From Kitasatospora setae KM-6054 (GTDB taxonomy: Bacteria > Actinomycetota > Actinomycetes > Streptomycetales > Streptomycetaceae), in NCBI RefSeq assembly GCF_000269985.1, contig NC_016109.1:7467001-7531000 (forward strand): 64,000 bases of DNA. Direction: 5' to 3'. A program made the position numbers and the translations under genes. This document shows positions 57,318-64,000 of the stretch, piece by piece. The notes under the pieces were generated by a model that saw only the letters and a program-made list of their open reading frames with translations, had not been told where the DNA came from and ran no database searches. Position 1 is the stretch's first letter. Every line of letters starts with the position of its first letter.

Positions 57318-58610
57318 ATGTCTGAGAAAGCGTCGAGCCCGGACGAGGCCGACAACACCGGGAACCAGCCGCCCGTGGACCGCGAGTCGATCGTCGTCCC
57401 GGCCGAGATCCTGACCCAGGCCGGCTGGGCGCCGCCCACCGCCCCGGCCACCGCCGACGCCAGGACCGAGCAGGCGCCGCAGGTCTTCGCGTCCAACCAG
57501 CGCAAGGTGCCGCTGTCCGAGGCCGGCTACGACCAGGACCCGGGCGGGGTGGGCCGGCTCGGCGTCATCCTGGGCTCGGTGGTCGCGGTGCTGCTGGTCG
57601 CCTCCGCGGTGACGATGTACTACGTCGTCAACAGGGACGGCGGCGACAAGGCCGCCGCGAAGTCCGACTCGGCGAAGGCCAGCCCCAGCGCGGGCGCCTC
57701 GGACGCGCCGACCCAGGCGCCGGTGCCGCCGATCAAGGACAGCGCCAAGGTGATGCCGACGGTGGCCGGCGACTTCGGCACCAAGGCGACCATCACGCTG
57801 CCCAAGGACGCCCCCGACGGGACGTTCGTGGTCAAGGAGCTCTCCGCGGGCACCGGCCCGAAGGTCGAGAAGGGCAACTGGGTCTCCGTCGACTACACGG
57901 CGATGGACTGGCAGACCGGCAAGGAGATCCCCGGCTCGTACGGCGAGCAGAACGGCAAGCCGCAGCTGTACCAGGCCGGCGGCGGGTCGCTGATCCCCGC
58001 GCTGGACAACGCGGTCGAGGGCCACAAGGCCGGCTCCCGGCTCGTCGTGGTCGCGCCGCCGGCCGCCGCGTTCGGCCCCCAGGGCAACAGCCAGCTGGGC
58101 ATCGGCGCCGGCGACAGCCTGGTCTTCGTGCTGGACATCCGGCAGGCCAACGCGCCCGGCGCGGTGCTCTCCGGTGACGTGACCCCGCCGCCCGCGGACT
58201 TCCCGCAGGTCAAGGACAACGGCACCAAGCCGGCCGAGATCACCCCGCCGAAGGGCGTCGCGGACCCGACCGAGCTGAAGACCCACGTGCTGATCCAGGG
58301 CAAGGGCCGCAAGGTCGAGGCCGGCGAGAACGTGCTGGTGCAGTACACCGGCGTGCTCTACAAGGACGGCAAGAAGTTCGACTCCTCGCTCGACCGCGGC
58401 CAGGCGTTCACCTTCACCGCCGGCGCCGGCAAGGTCATCGAGGGCTGGGACAAGGGCATCACCGGCCAGGCCATCGGCAGCCGGGTCGAGCTGGTCATCC
58501 CCGCCTCGCTCGGCTACAAGGACCAGGCCAGCGACAGCATCCCGGCCAACTCCACCCTGGTCTTCGTGGTGGACATCCTGGACGCCGGCGTCGGCGGCAG
58601 TGACGGCTGA
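57318..58610 (+). CDS. Membrane-anchored tandem-domain FKBP-type isomerase
   Basis: A 430-residue protein. A ~70-residue acidic cytoplasmic N-terminus is followed by one membrane helix (LGVILGSVVAVLLVASAVTMYYVV) and two exterior FKBP domains. The second (VLVQYTGVLYKDGKKFDSSLDRG ... VIEGWDKGITGQAIGSRVELVIPASLGYKDQ) retains the isomerase signature, and the first is divergent. It is a paralogue of the lipoprotein just upstream, differing in how it is anchored. ATG start with GGGGAG 5 bases upstream. Confidence 0.9.
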   Translation: MSEKASSPDEADNTGNQPPVDRESIVVPAEILTQAGWAPPTAPATADARTEQAPQVFASNQRKVPLSEAGYDQDPGGVGRLGVILGSVVAVLLVASAVTMYYVVNRDGGDKAAAKSDSAKASPSAGASDAPTQAPVPPIKDSAKVMPTVAGDFGTKATITLPKDAPDGTFVVKELSAGTGPKVEKGNWVSVDYTAMDWQTGKEIPGSYGEQNGKPQLYQAGGGSLIPALDNAVEGHKAGSRLVVVAPPAAAFGPQGNSQLGIGAGDSLVFVLDIRQANAPGAVLSGDVTPPPADFPQVKDNGTKPAEITPPKGVADPTELKTHVLIQGKGRKVEAGENVLVQYTGVLYKDGKKFDSSLDRGQAFTFTAGAGKVIEGWDKGITGQAIGSRVELVIPASLGYKDQASDSIPANSTLVFVVDILDAGVGGSDG

Positions 58611-58626
58611 CCACCCCCGGTACGCC

Positions 58627-58632
58627 TAGGAT
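58627..58632 (+). promoter_or_regulatory. TAGGAT -10 box before the cytoplasmic FKBP gene
   Basis: TAGGAT lies 36 bp before the GTG at 58669, just after the stop of the preceding gene. Confidence 0.4.
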
Positions 58633-58668
58633 GAGTCCCGTTCAAGCAACCGAGCGAGAAGAGCAATC

Positions 58669-59040
58669 GTGAGCCTGACCAAGCCGGAGATCGACTTCCC
58701 GGGCGGCGACGCCCCGACCGAGCTCCAGATCCGCGACATCGTGGTCGGCGACGGCGCCGAGGCCAAGGCCGGCGCGACCGTCGAGGTCCACTACGTCGGT
58801 GTCACCTTCGCCTCCGGCGAGGAGTTCGACGCCTCCTGGAACCGCGGCCAGACCTTCCGCTTCCCGCTGGGCGGCGGCCGGGTCATCAAGGGCTGGGACC
58901 AGGGCGTCGAGGGCATGCGCGTCGGCGGCCGCCGCGAGCTGGTCATCCCGCCGCACCTGGCCTACGGCAACCAGTCGCCGAGCCCGCTCATCCCGGCCGG
59001 CTCCACCCTGATCTTCGTGGTGGACCTGCTGGGCGTCTGA
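58669..59040 (+). CDS. Cytoplasmic single-domain FKBP-type isomerase
   Basis: A 123-residue FKBP12-like peptidyl-prolyl cis-trans isomerase without a signal peptide. Active-site elements are complete: VEVHYVGVTFASGEEFDASWNRG, the conserved VIKGWDQGVEGMRVGGRRELVIPPHLAYG and IPAGSTLIFVVDLLGV. GTG start; GAGAAGAG lies upstream. Third FKBP gene in a row, and the one that always stays in the cytosol. It sits between the secreted pair and pafB. Confidence 0.93.
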   Translation: MSLTKPEIDFPGGDAPTELQIRDIVVGDGAEAKAGATVEVHYVGVTFASGEEFDASWNRGQTFRFPLGGGRVIKGWDQGVEGMRVGGRRELVIPPHLAYGNQSPSPLIPAGSTLIFVVDLLGV

Positions 59041-59159
59041 TCCCGGACGCACCACCGACACCCCCGGTTCCGCCAGGAGCCGGGGGTTCGGCTTTCTCTG
59101 GACGTGCCCGTACCGGTACGGTCAGGCGGGTCACCCCCCGATCGGAGGAAGGGTCCTCG

Positions 59160-60134
59160 ATGGCGATCGCCAAGGCAGAGCGGCTGATGAACCTCGCCCT
59201 GTGCCTGATGAACACCCGGCGTCCGCTCTCCAAGAAAGAGCTGCGCGAGTCCGTCGAGGCGTACCGGGAGGCCTGGCAACAGGGCTCCGAGGACGCCTTC
59301 AACCGGATGTTCGAGCGCGACAAGGACGACCTGCGCGAACTCGGCCTGGTCATCGACGTGGACGAGAACGCGCTCGACGGCGAGGTCGGCTACCTGGCCC
59401 GCCGGGACCGCAACCGCCTCCCGGAGATCGCCCTGGACGCCGAGGAGGCCGCCGCGCTGGCGCTGGCCGCCCGGGTCTGGCAGCAGGCCAAGATGTCCGG
59501 CGCGGCCAGCGGCGCCCTGCAGAAGCTGCGCGCCGCCGGCGTCCCGTTCGTCGAGGACCGCGAGCACGGCGCGCTGGAACCGCGGATCCCCGGCCGGGAG
59601 GCCGCGTTCGAGCCGCTGCTCACCGCCGCCCGCGACCGGCGTCCGGTCACCTTCGACTACCGCAAGGCCGGCGCCGCCACCGCCGAGCCGCGCTCGGTCG
59701 AGCCCTGGGCGCTGGAGTGCTGGCGCGGCCACTGGTACCTGGCCGGGTACGACCGCGACCGCGGCTCGGCCCGGGTGTTCCGGCTCTCCCGGATCACCGG
59801 CAAGGTCCGCTCCCGGGCCGGCGCGTTCACCGGCGAGGTGCCCGAGCACGTGGACGTCCGGGCCGTGGTGGCCCGGTTCGCCGGCGAGGGCGCGACCTCG
59901 GTCGCGGTGGTCAGGGTGCGCTCCGGCGCCGCCTACCCGCTGCGCCAGCGCGCCCTGGAGACCCGTCCGCTGGACGCCGACTGGGACGAGCTGGACATCC
60001 CGCACGGCAACGGCCTGGGCGCCGACCTGGCCGAGTACGGCCCCGACGTCATCGTGATCGGCCCCGAGGACCTGCGGGCCGACGTCATCGACCGGCTGCG
60101 CGCCGTCGCCGGTCTCGCGGAGGTGGGACAGTGA
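59160..60134 (+). CDS. pafB: WYL-domain regulator PafB
   Basis: A 324-residue transcription factor half. The N-terminal winged helix (AERLMNLALCLMNTRRPLSKKELRESV) precedes a WYL domain (VTFDYRKAGAATAEPRSVEPWALECWRGHWYLAGYDRDRG) and a WCX extension. PafB with PafC forms the LexA/RecA-independent DNA-damage activator in mycobacteria. ATG start with GGAGGAAGG about 9 bases upstream. Its stop overlaps the next start (GTGA), so both subunits are made in equal amounts. Confidence 0.95.
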   Translation: MAIAKAERLMNLALCLMNTRRPLSKKELRESVEAYREAWQQGSEDAFNRMFERDKDDLRELGLVIDVDENALDGEVGYLARRDRNRLPEIALDAEEAAALALAARVWQQAKMSGAASGALQKLRAAGVPFVEDREHGALEPRIPGREAAFEPLLTAARDRRPVTFDYRKAGAATAEPRSVEPWALECWRGHWYLAGYDRDRGSARVFRLSRITGKVRSRAGAFTGEVPEHVDVRAVVARFAGEGATSVAVVRVRSGAAYPLRQRALETRPLDADWDELDIPHGNGLGADLAEYGPDVIVIGPEDLRADVIDRLRAVAGLAEVGQ

Positions 60135-61096
60135 GCAACGCCATCGACCAGACCCGGCGGATGCTGTCGCTGGTCACCTACCTGCGCGAGCGCCCCGGCG
60201 CCGAGGTCGCCGAGGTGGCCCGGGCGTTCGGGATCACCGAGCGCGAGCTGATCGGCGACCTGAACGTGCTGCCGATGTGCGGCACGTCCTTCCGCGGCGG
60301 CGACCTGCTCGACATCGACACCGACGGCGAGCGGATCTGGTGGCACAACGTCGACGACGTCGCCCAGCCGCTGCGGCTGGCCGCCGACGAGGCGACCGCG
60401 CTGCTGGTCGCCGCCCGCGCCGTCGCCGGGCTGCCCGGCCTGCGCGAGCGGGACCGGCAGGCGCTCACCCGGGCCGTCGCCAAGATCGAGGACGCGGCCG
60501 GCGAGAGCGCCGAGTCGGCCGCCCGGATCGGCGTCACCTTCGAGGCCGAGGGCACCGTCTTCGCCGACATCGACCGCGCGCTCAGCGAGGGCCGGCTGAT
60601 CTGGCTGCGCTACTGGTCGCACGGCCGCGGCGAGCTGACCGAGCGCGAGGTCGACCCGATCCGGCTGGTCACCGAGGGGCACACCTACCTGGAGGGCTGG
60701 TGCCGCACCTCCGAGGACCGGCGCACCTTCCGGCTGGACCGGATCGCCGAGATCAAGGTCCTCGACGAGCCCGCCAACCCGCCCCGGCTGCAGCCCCGCG
60801 ACCTCTCCGCCGGACTGGTCGCCCCCACCGCGGACGACCCGCAGGTGGTGGTCGAGGTCGGCCCCGGCGGCCGCTGGGTCGCCGAGTACTACACCCACGA
60901 CAGCGCCGAGGAACTGCCCGACGGCGGCCTGCGGATCACCCTGCGCTCCGCCGAGCCCGCCGGGCTGCGCACCCTCGCGCTGCGCCTGGGCCGGGACGGC
61001 CGGATCACCGCCCCCGCCAAGCTCGCCGAACAGGCCCGCACCGCCGCGCTGGCCGCGCTGGAGCACTACCGGGACGGACGGGTCTCAGCCACGTGA
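60131..61096 (+). CDS. pafC: WYL-domain regulator PafC
   Basis: A 321-residue partner of PafB. The N-terminal DNA-binding helices (RRMLSLVTYLRERPGAEVAEVARAFGITERELIGDLN) are followed by a WYL region (IWLRYWSHGRGELTEREVDPIRLVTEGHTYLEGWCRTSEDRRTFRLDRI) and a C-terminal WCX domain. GTG start in GTGA overlap with the pafB stop; GGTGGGA precedes it. Its own stop overlaps the start of the small zinc-ribbon gene in the same way. Confidence 0.95.
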   Translation: MSNAIDQTRRMLSLVTYLRERPGAEVAEVARAFGITERELIGDLNVLPMCGTSFRGGDLLDIDTDGERIWWHNVDDVAQPLRLAADEATALLVAARAVAGLPGLRERDRQALTRAVAKIEDAAGESAESAARIGVTFEAEGTVFADIDRALSEGRLIWLRYWSHGRGELTEREVDPIRLVTEGHTYLEGWCRTSEDRRTFRLDRIAEIKVLDEPANPPRLQPRDLSAGLVAPTADDPQVVVEVGPGGRWVAEYYTHDSAEELPDGGLRITLRSAEPAGLRTLALRLGRDGRITAPAKLAEQARTAALAALEHYRDGRVSAT

Positions 61097-61323
61097 CCGA
61101 CGGCACCAGATTCAAGGTCTACTGCTCGCAGTGCCGGGAGAAGGTCGAGCTCCCGGCCGCCGAGTTCCGGCTGGCCCTCGGCGCCAGCAAGGAGCGGACG
61201 TTCTACAGCTTCGGCTGCCCGGCCTGCGGGGCCGCCGTCCGCAAGGTGGCCGGGGAGAAGATCGTCGCCGCGCTCACCGAGGCCGGGGTGCGCACCATGC
61301 GGCTGCTGCCGGTCGAGGGATAG
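61093..61323 (+). CDS. Small zinc-ribbon protein
   Basis: A 76-residue protein with CSQC (residues 11-14) and CPAC (42-45), a probable four-cysteine zinc ribbon. The C-terminal helix is GEKIVAALTEAGVRTMRLLPV. GTG start overlapping the pafC stop (GTGA), so it is translationally coupled to a DNA-damage regulator. Function unknown; zinc ribbons of this size often bind nucleic acid or protein. Confidence 0.8.
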   Translation: MTDGTRFKVYCSQCREKVELPAAEFRLALGASKERTFYSFGCPACGAAVRKVAGEKIVAALTEAGVRTMRLLPVEG

Positions 61324-61335
61324 GGAGGCGCGCAC

Positions 61336-61491
61336 GTGAACTGGACCCTGGTCGGGGCCGTCCTGCTGTCCACCGCGGGCCTGCTGGTGCTCGGCGCGCT
61401 CGCGCTGCGGCTGTGGCTGGACGCCCGGGCGCTGGCCCGCGAGGTGGACGGCGCGGTGAGCGCGCTGCGGCGGGCCGCCGGGACGGAGTGA
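61336..61491 (+). CDS. 51-residue single-span membrane protein
   Basis: A short gene starting GTG at 61336 with GGGAGG seven bases upstream and ending TGA at 61489-61491. The protein has one hydrophobic helix (LVGAVLLSTAGLLVLGALAL) followed by a basic/acidic amphipathic helix (RLWLDARALAREVDGAVSALRRAAG). It lies 12 bp after the zinc-ribbon gene in the same operon and resembles in layout a TatA/TatB-like or septal small protein. No family recognised. Confidence 0.7.
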   Translation: MNWTLVGAVLLSTAGLLVLGALALRLWLDARALAREVDGAVSALRRAAGTE

Positions 61492-61577
61492 GCCGGTCGG
61501 ACGCGGCGGGGTGACCCGGGCGGGGACCGGTACCCGATCGTTGGGGACCGGGTTCCCGCGGCGACACCCCGAGCGGC

Positions 61578-61583
61578 TACCAT
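61578..61583 (+). promoter_or_regulatory. Possible -10 box for tatA
   Basis: TACCAT lies 52 bp before the tatA ATG in the 144-bp gap after the small membrane-protein gene. No clear -35. Confidence 0.3.
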
Positions 61584-61635
61584 CGCCCGCAGAGGGGGAG
61601 CCCTGCCTCCCGGACAAGGAAGGCGGTGCTCCGAG

Positions 61636-61905
61636 ATGCGGCTCTTCTCGCCCGGCTCGCTGCTGTTGATCACGGTCTGCGCGGTGCTGCTGTTCGGCGG
61701 CAAGCGGCTGCCGGACGCGGCGCGGGCGCTCGGCCGGTCGCTGCGGATCCTCAAGAGCGAGGGCAAGGCGCTGCGCAAGGAGTTCGACTCCGGGCGCGCG
61801 GCGTCCGCCGCCCCCGCTCCGGCCCCGGCCGAGCGGCCCGCCGCCGAGCCGGACCGGGTGGTCAAGGCCGCCCCCGGCGCGTCCCGCACCGACCGGGCCG
61901 GCTGA
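61636..61905 (+). CDS. tatA: Twin-arginine translocase subunit TatA
   Basis: An 89-residue TatA/E-type protein. One N-terminal membrane helix ([18 protein letters not shown]) is followed by the family's hinge and amphipathic helix, [31 protein letters not shown]. The tail is Ala/Pro-rich and unstructured. TatA oligomers form the protein-conducting element for folded proteins. ATG start (MRLF). tatC follows 72 bp later, so the two are co-transcribed. Confidence 0.92.
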   Translation: MRLFSPGSLLLITVCAVLLFGGKRLPDAARALGRSLRILKSEGKALRKEFDSGRAASAAPAPAPAERPAAEPDRVVKAAPGASRTDRAG

Positions 61906-61977
61906 GCACCCGCCGAGCACCCCCGTCGGGCTCCCGCACCACTCCGACTACGACGAGCGCACGATTCGAGGACCGGG

Positions 61978-62913
61978 TTGAGCAAGACGACCAAGGCGGC
62001 CAAGGACCCTGAGGGGCGGATGGCGCTCGCCGACCATCTCCGCGAACTGCGCAACCGGATTGTCAAGGCACTGCTGGCGATCATCCTCTTCACGATCGTC
62101 GCGATGTTCTACCACAAGCGGCTGCTCGACTTCCTGATCGCGCCGCTGCCCGCCTGCGGCCCGGACGGCAAGCCCCCCAGCGGTCTGGACCACTGCGCCC
62201 AGATCTCCAACATCGGCCTGACCACGCCGTTCACGGTCATGCTGAAGGTCAGCCTCACGGCCGGTGTGGTCGCCGCCACCCCGGTCTGGCTGTACCAGCT
62301 GTGGAAGTTCGTGGCCCCCGGCCTGCACCAGCACGAGCGCCGCTACTCGGTGACCTTCCTGACGGTCGGCACCCCGCTGTTCCTGGCGGGCGCGGTGCTC
62401 GCGTACGTGGTCATGCCGGTCACCGCGCAGATGCTGATCAGCTTCATCGCGGACGGCGTCACCTCGATCGTGCCGGTCGAGGACTACCTGGACCTGATCA
62501 CCCGCATGGTGCTGGTGTTCGGCGCGGGCTTCGAACTGCCGCTGTTCCTGGTGATGCTGAACCTGGTCGGGGTGCTCACCGGCAAGCGGCTGCTCGGCTG
62601 GTGGCGCGCGATGGTCATGGGCATCACGGTGTTCGCGGCCTTCGCCACCCCGTCCGCCGACCCGCTGTCGATGCTGGCGCTGGCCGCGCCGATCTGGGCG
62701 CTGTACTTCCTGGCGGTCGGCATCTCGCTGATGAACGACAAGCGCAAGGCGGCCCGCAACCCGGACGCCGGGCTGAGCGACGAGGAAGCCTCCGCGGTCG
62801 ACCTGTCGGTCGAGGCGGTCGGCGACGCGGAGGCGGTCGGCGGGGTCGAGACGGTGGAGGCCCCGGCGCCGATCCCGGCCGCGCGGCGTGACCAGATCGA
62901 CGACATCACCTGA
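61978..62913 (+). CDS. tatC: Twin-arginine translocase subunit TatC
   Basis: A 311-residue polytopic membrane protein, the receptor for twin-arginine signal peptides. MALADHLRELRNRIVKAL is the conserved N-terminal cytoplasmic motif, and TPFTVMLKVSLTAGVVAATPVWLYQLWKFVAPGLHQHERR the family signature. Six helices are followed by a ~60-residue acidic tail. It carries an unusual cysteine pair in the first exterior loop (LPACGPDG ... LDHCAQ). TTG start with GAGGAC 5-6 bases upstream. Confidence 0.96.
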   Translation: MSKTTKAAKDPEGRMALADHLRELRNRIVKALLAIILFTIVAMFYHKRLLDFLIAPLPACGPDGKPPSGLDHCAQISNIGLTTPFTVMLKVSLTAGVVAATPVWLYQLWKFVAPGLHQHERRYSVTFLTVGTPLFLAGAVLAYVVMPVTAQMLISFIADGVTSIVPVEDYLDLITRMVLVFGAGFELPLFLVMLNLVGVLTGKRLLGWWRAMVMGITVFAAFATPSADPLSMLALAAPIWALYFLAVGISLMNDKRKAARNPDAGLSDEEASAVDLSVEAVGDAEAVGGVETVEAPAPIPAARRDQIDDIT

Positions 62914-62939
62914 TGAGCGGATGAACACCGCGTGTCGGT

Positions 62940-62974
62940 GAGCGGCCCCGGACCCCTGCGGTCCGGGGCCGCTC
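62940..62974 (+). terminator. Terminator after tatC
   Basis: GAGCGGCCCCGGAC (62940-62953) pairs perfectly with 62961-62974 around CCCTGCG. Confidence 0.75.
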
Positions 62975-63022
62975 GGCGTTTCCGGGGCGGGCGGGACCAC
63001 CGGATCGGCGCTGGTGGGGGGC

Positions 63023-63054
63023 TTGCCCGCCGCTCAAGCCATGTGACATATTAC
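63023..63054 (+). promoter_or_regulatory. Candidate promoter/operator of the FAD oxidase gene
   Basis: An AT-richer block just before the GTG at 63059 contains TTGCCC (63023), CATATT (63047-63052) 18 bp later, and the small palindrome TGTGACA (63042-63048). The transcript may be leaderless. A GntR-type site is conceivable. Confidence 0.35.
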
Positions 63055-63058
63055 TGAC

Positions 63059-64000
63059 GTGCTCAAGCGAAACCCCTACGACGTCGTGGTGGTCGGCGCC
63101 GGCGTCGTCGGCGCCGCCTGCGCCTACTACGCCGCCCGCTCCGGCCTGAAGGTCGCGGTCGTCGACCGCGGCCCGGTGGCCGGCGGCACCACCGGTGCGG
63201 GCGAAGGCAACCTGCTGGTCTCCGACAAGGAGCCCGGTCCGGAGCTCGACCTCGCCCTGCTCTCCACCGGCCTGTGGCGCGACCTCGCCGCCGAGTTCGG
63301 CGAGCAGGTCGAGTACGAGCCCAAGGGCGGCCTGGTGGTCGCCACCAAGCCGGCCGGCCTGGAACTGCTGCAGGGCTTCGCCGCCAAGCAGCGCGCCGTC
63401 GGCGTGGAGGCCGTCCCGGTCGCCGCCGACGAGCTGCGCGCCCTCGAACCCCACCTGGCCGAGGACCTGCCCGGCGGCTACCTGTACCCGCAGGACGCCC
63501 AGGTGCAGCCCGCGCTGGCCGCCGCCCACCTGCTGCGCGCCTCCGGCGCCGACCGCTACCTCGGCGAGGCCGTCACCGGCCTGCTGCGCGGCCCCGGCGG
63601 CGCCGTCACCGGCGTGGTCACCGAGCGCCGCGAACTCGCCGCGCCCGCCGTGGTCAACGCCGCCGGCACCTGGGGCGGCGAACTCGCCGCGCTGGCCGGC
63701 GTCCGGCTGCCGGTGCTGCCCCGGCGCGGCTTCGTGCTGGTCACCGAACCGCTGCCGCGGATCGTCCGGCGCAAGGTCTACGCCGCCGACTACGTCGCCG
63801 ACGTCGCCTCCGGCTCGGCCGACCTGCAGTCCTCCGCCGTGGTCGAGGGCACCCCCGCCGGGCCGGTGCTGATCGGCGCCAGCCGCGAGCGGGTCGGCTT
63901 CGACCGCACGCTCAACCCCGAGGTGCTGCACCGGCTGGCCGCCCAGGCCGCCGCGCTGTTCCCGGTGCTGCGCGACGTGCTGGTCCAGCGCTCGTACCGG
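63059..64000 (+). CDS. FAD-dependent amine/imino-acid oxidase (3' truncated by the window)
   Basis: The frame from the GTG at 63059 is open to the last base (314 residues so far). The dinucleotide-binding motif is VVVVGAGVVGAACAYYAAR (~9-27) with the ribose-binding acid in VAVVDRG. GGTTGAGEGNLLVSDKEPGPE and VVNAAGTWGGELAALAGVRLPVLPRRGFVLVTEP are typical of DAO-family enzymes such as sarcosine, glycine or D-hydroxyproline oxidases/dehydrogenases. The GEGN motif in place of a covalent-FAD histidine favours the D-hydroxyproline dehydrogenase-like branch, with low certainty. The downstream gene content would decide. Confidence 0.8.
   Translation, partial: MLKRNPYDVVVVGAGVVGAACAYYAARSGLKVAVVDRGPVAGGTTGAGEGNLLVSDKEPGPELDLALLSTGLWRDLAAEFGEQVEYEPKGGLVVATKPAGLELLQGFAAKQRAVGVEAVPVAADELRALEPHLAEDLPGGYLYPQDAQVQPALAAAHLLRASGADRYLGEAVTGLLRGPGGAVTGVVTERRELAAPAVVNAAGTWGGELAALAGVRLPVLPRRGFVLVTEPLPRIVRRKVYAADYVADVASGSADLQSSAVVEGTPAGPVLIGASRERVGFDRTLNPEVLHRLAAQAAALFPVLRDVLVQRSYR

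Noticed and set aside
63195-63872. 225-codon plus-strand ORF at the window end
   Set aside because: It is a shadow of the FAD oxidase frame that starts at GTG 63059 and stays open to base 64000.

Overview
The window is very GC-rich, uses GTG and TTG starts freely, and carries a complete Pup-proteasome operon, the mycothiol gene mshC, an F420-type (LLM) oxidoreductase, LAXTG sortase substrates and an AfsA-like gene. This points to a Streptomycetaceae chromosome (Streptomyces or Kitasatospora). From memory, and unchecked, the gene order tatC-tatA ... pafA-prcA-prcB-pup-dop-arc ... metH ... mshC-corA ... helix-hairpin-helix protein follows the SCO1631-SCO1676 stretch of S. coelicolor, with accessory blocks inserted. 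I see no rRNA, tRNA, insertion sequence, prophage or CRISPR array.

Layout. 1-1977: 3' part of an AfsR-like NB-ARC/TPR regulator, then 613 bp of gene-poor DNA with a hairpin and five 15-bp tandem repeats. 2591-5866 (minus): aldo/keto reductase and a RecD2-like protein whose ATPase motifs look degenerate. 6097-7143: LLM oxidoreductase. 7334-9236: cassette of a small protein with an amyloid-like tail, a membrane/extracellular ORF apparently cut off by a frameshift, and a solute-binding lipoprotein. 9512-13321: AfsA-like protein, zinc alcohol dehydrogenase and a ThDP enzyme resembling benzoylformate decarboxylase. 13532-16345: tandem pair of sortase-anchored ALF-repeat proteins. 16421-22093: corA, histidine phosphatase, DUF3090, SCO1664 family, mshC and PAC2. 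22210-24322: lipoprotein and adhP.

24425-36232 looks like a self-contained alpha-1,3-glucan (mutan / fungal wall glucan) utilisation locus. It holds a large secreted GH87 enzyme with many carbohydrate-binding domains, a sugar ABC importer (binding protein plus two permeases), a cytoplasmic GH13 alpha-glucosidase, and two paralogous LacI regulators. A common half-site, TCACGCAAG or close to it, lies at all four promoters of the locus. The inferred flow is extracellular cleavage of alpha-1,3-glucan, import of nigero-oligosaccharides, intracellular hydrolysis to glucose, and LacI control.

36278-48931: membrane-anchored GH18-like protein, metH, HAD phosphatase, family-5 binding lipoprotein, NarL-type regulator coupled to a RecB-like Fe-S nuclease, M50/CBS protease, trmI, an exported protein and a ferredoxin. 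49164-61491: arc, dop, pup, prcB, prcA, pafA, three FKBP proteins, pafB, pafC and two small genes. Here Pup is ligated by PafA, removed by Dop, and its conjugates are unfolded by ARC into the PrcAB 20S core; PafBC is the linked DNA-damage activator. 61636-62913: tatA and tatC. The window ends inside a FAD-dependent amine/imino-acid oxidase gene. Many transcription units end in long perfect GC hairpins, and several housekeeping genes show TAGGNT-type -10 boxes, some close enough to the start codon to suggest leaderless mRNAs.
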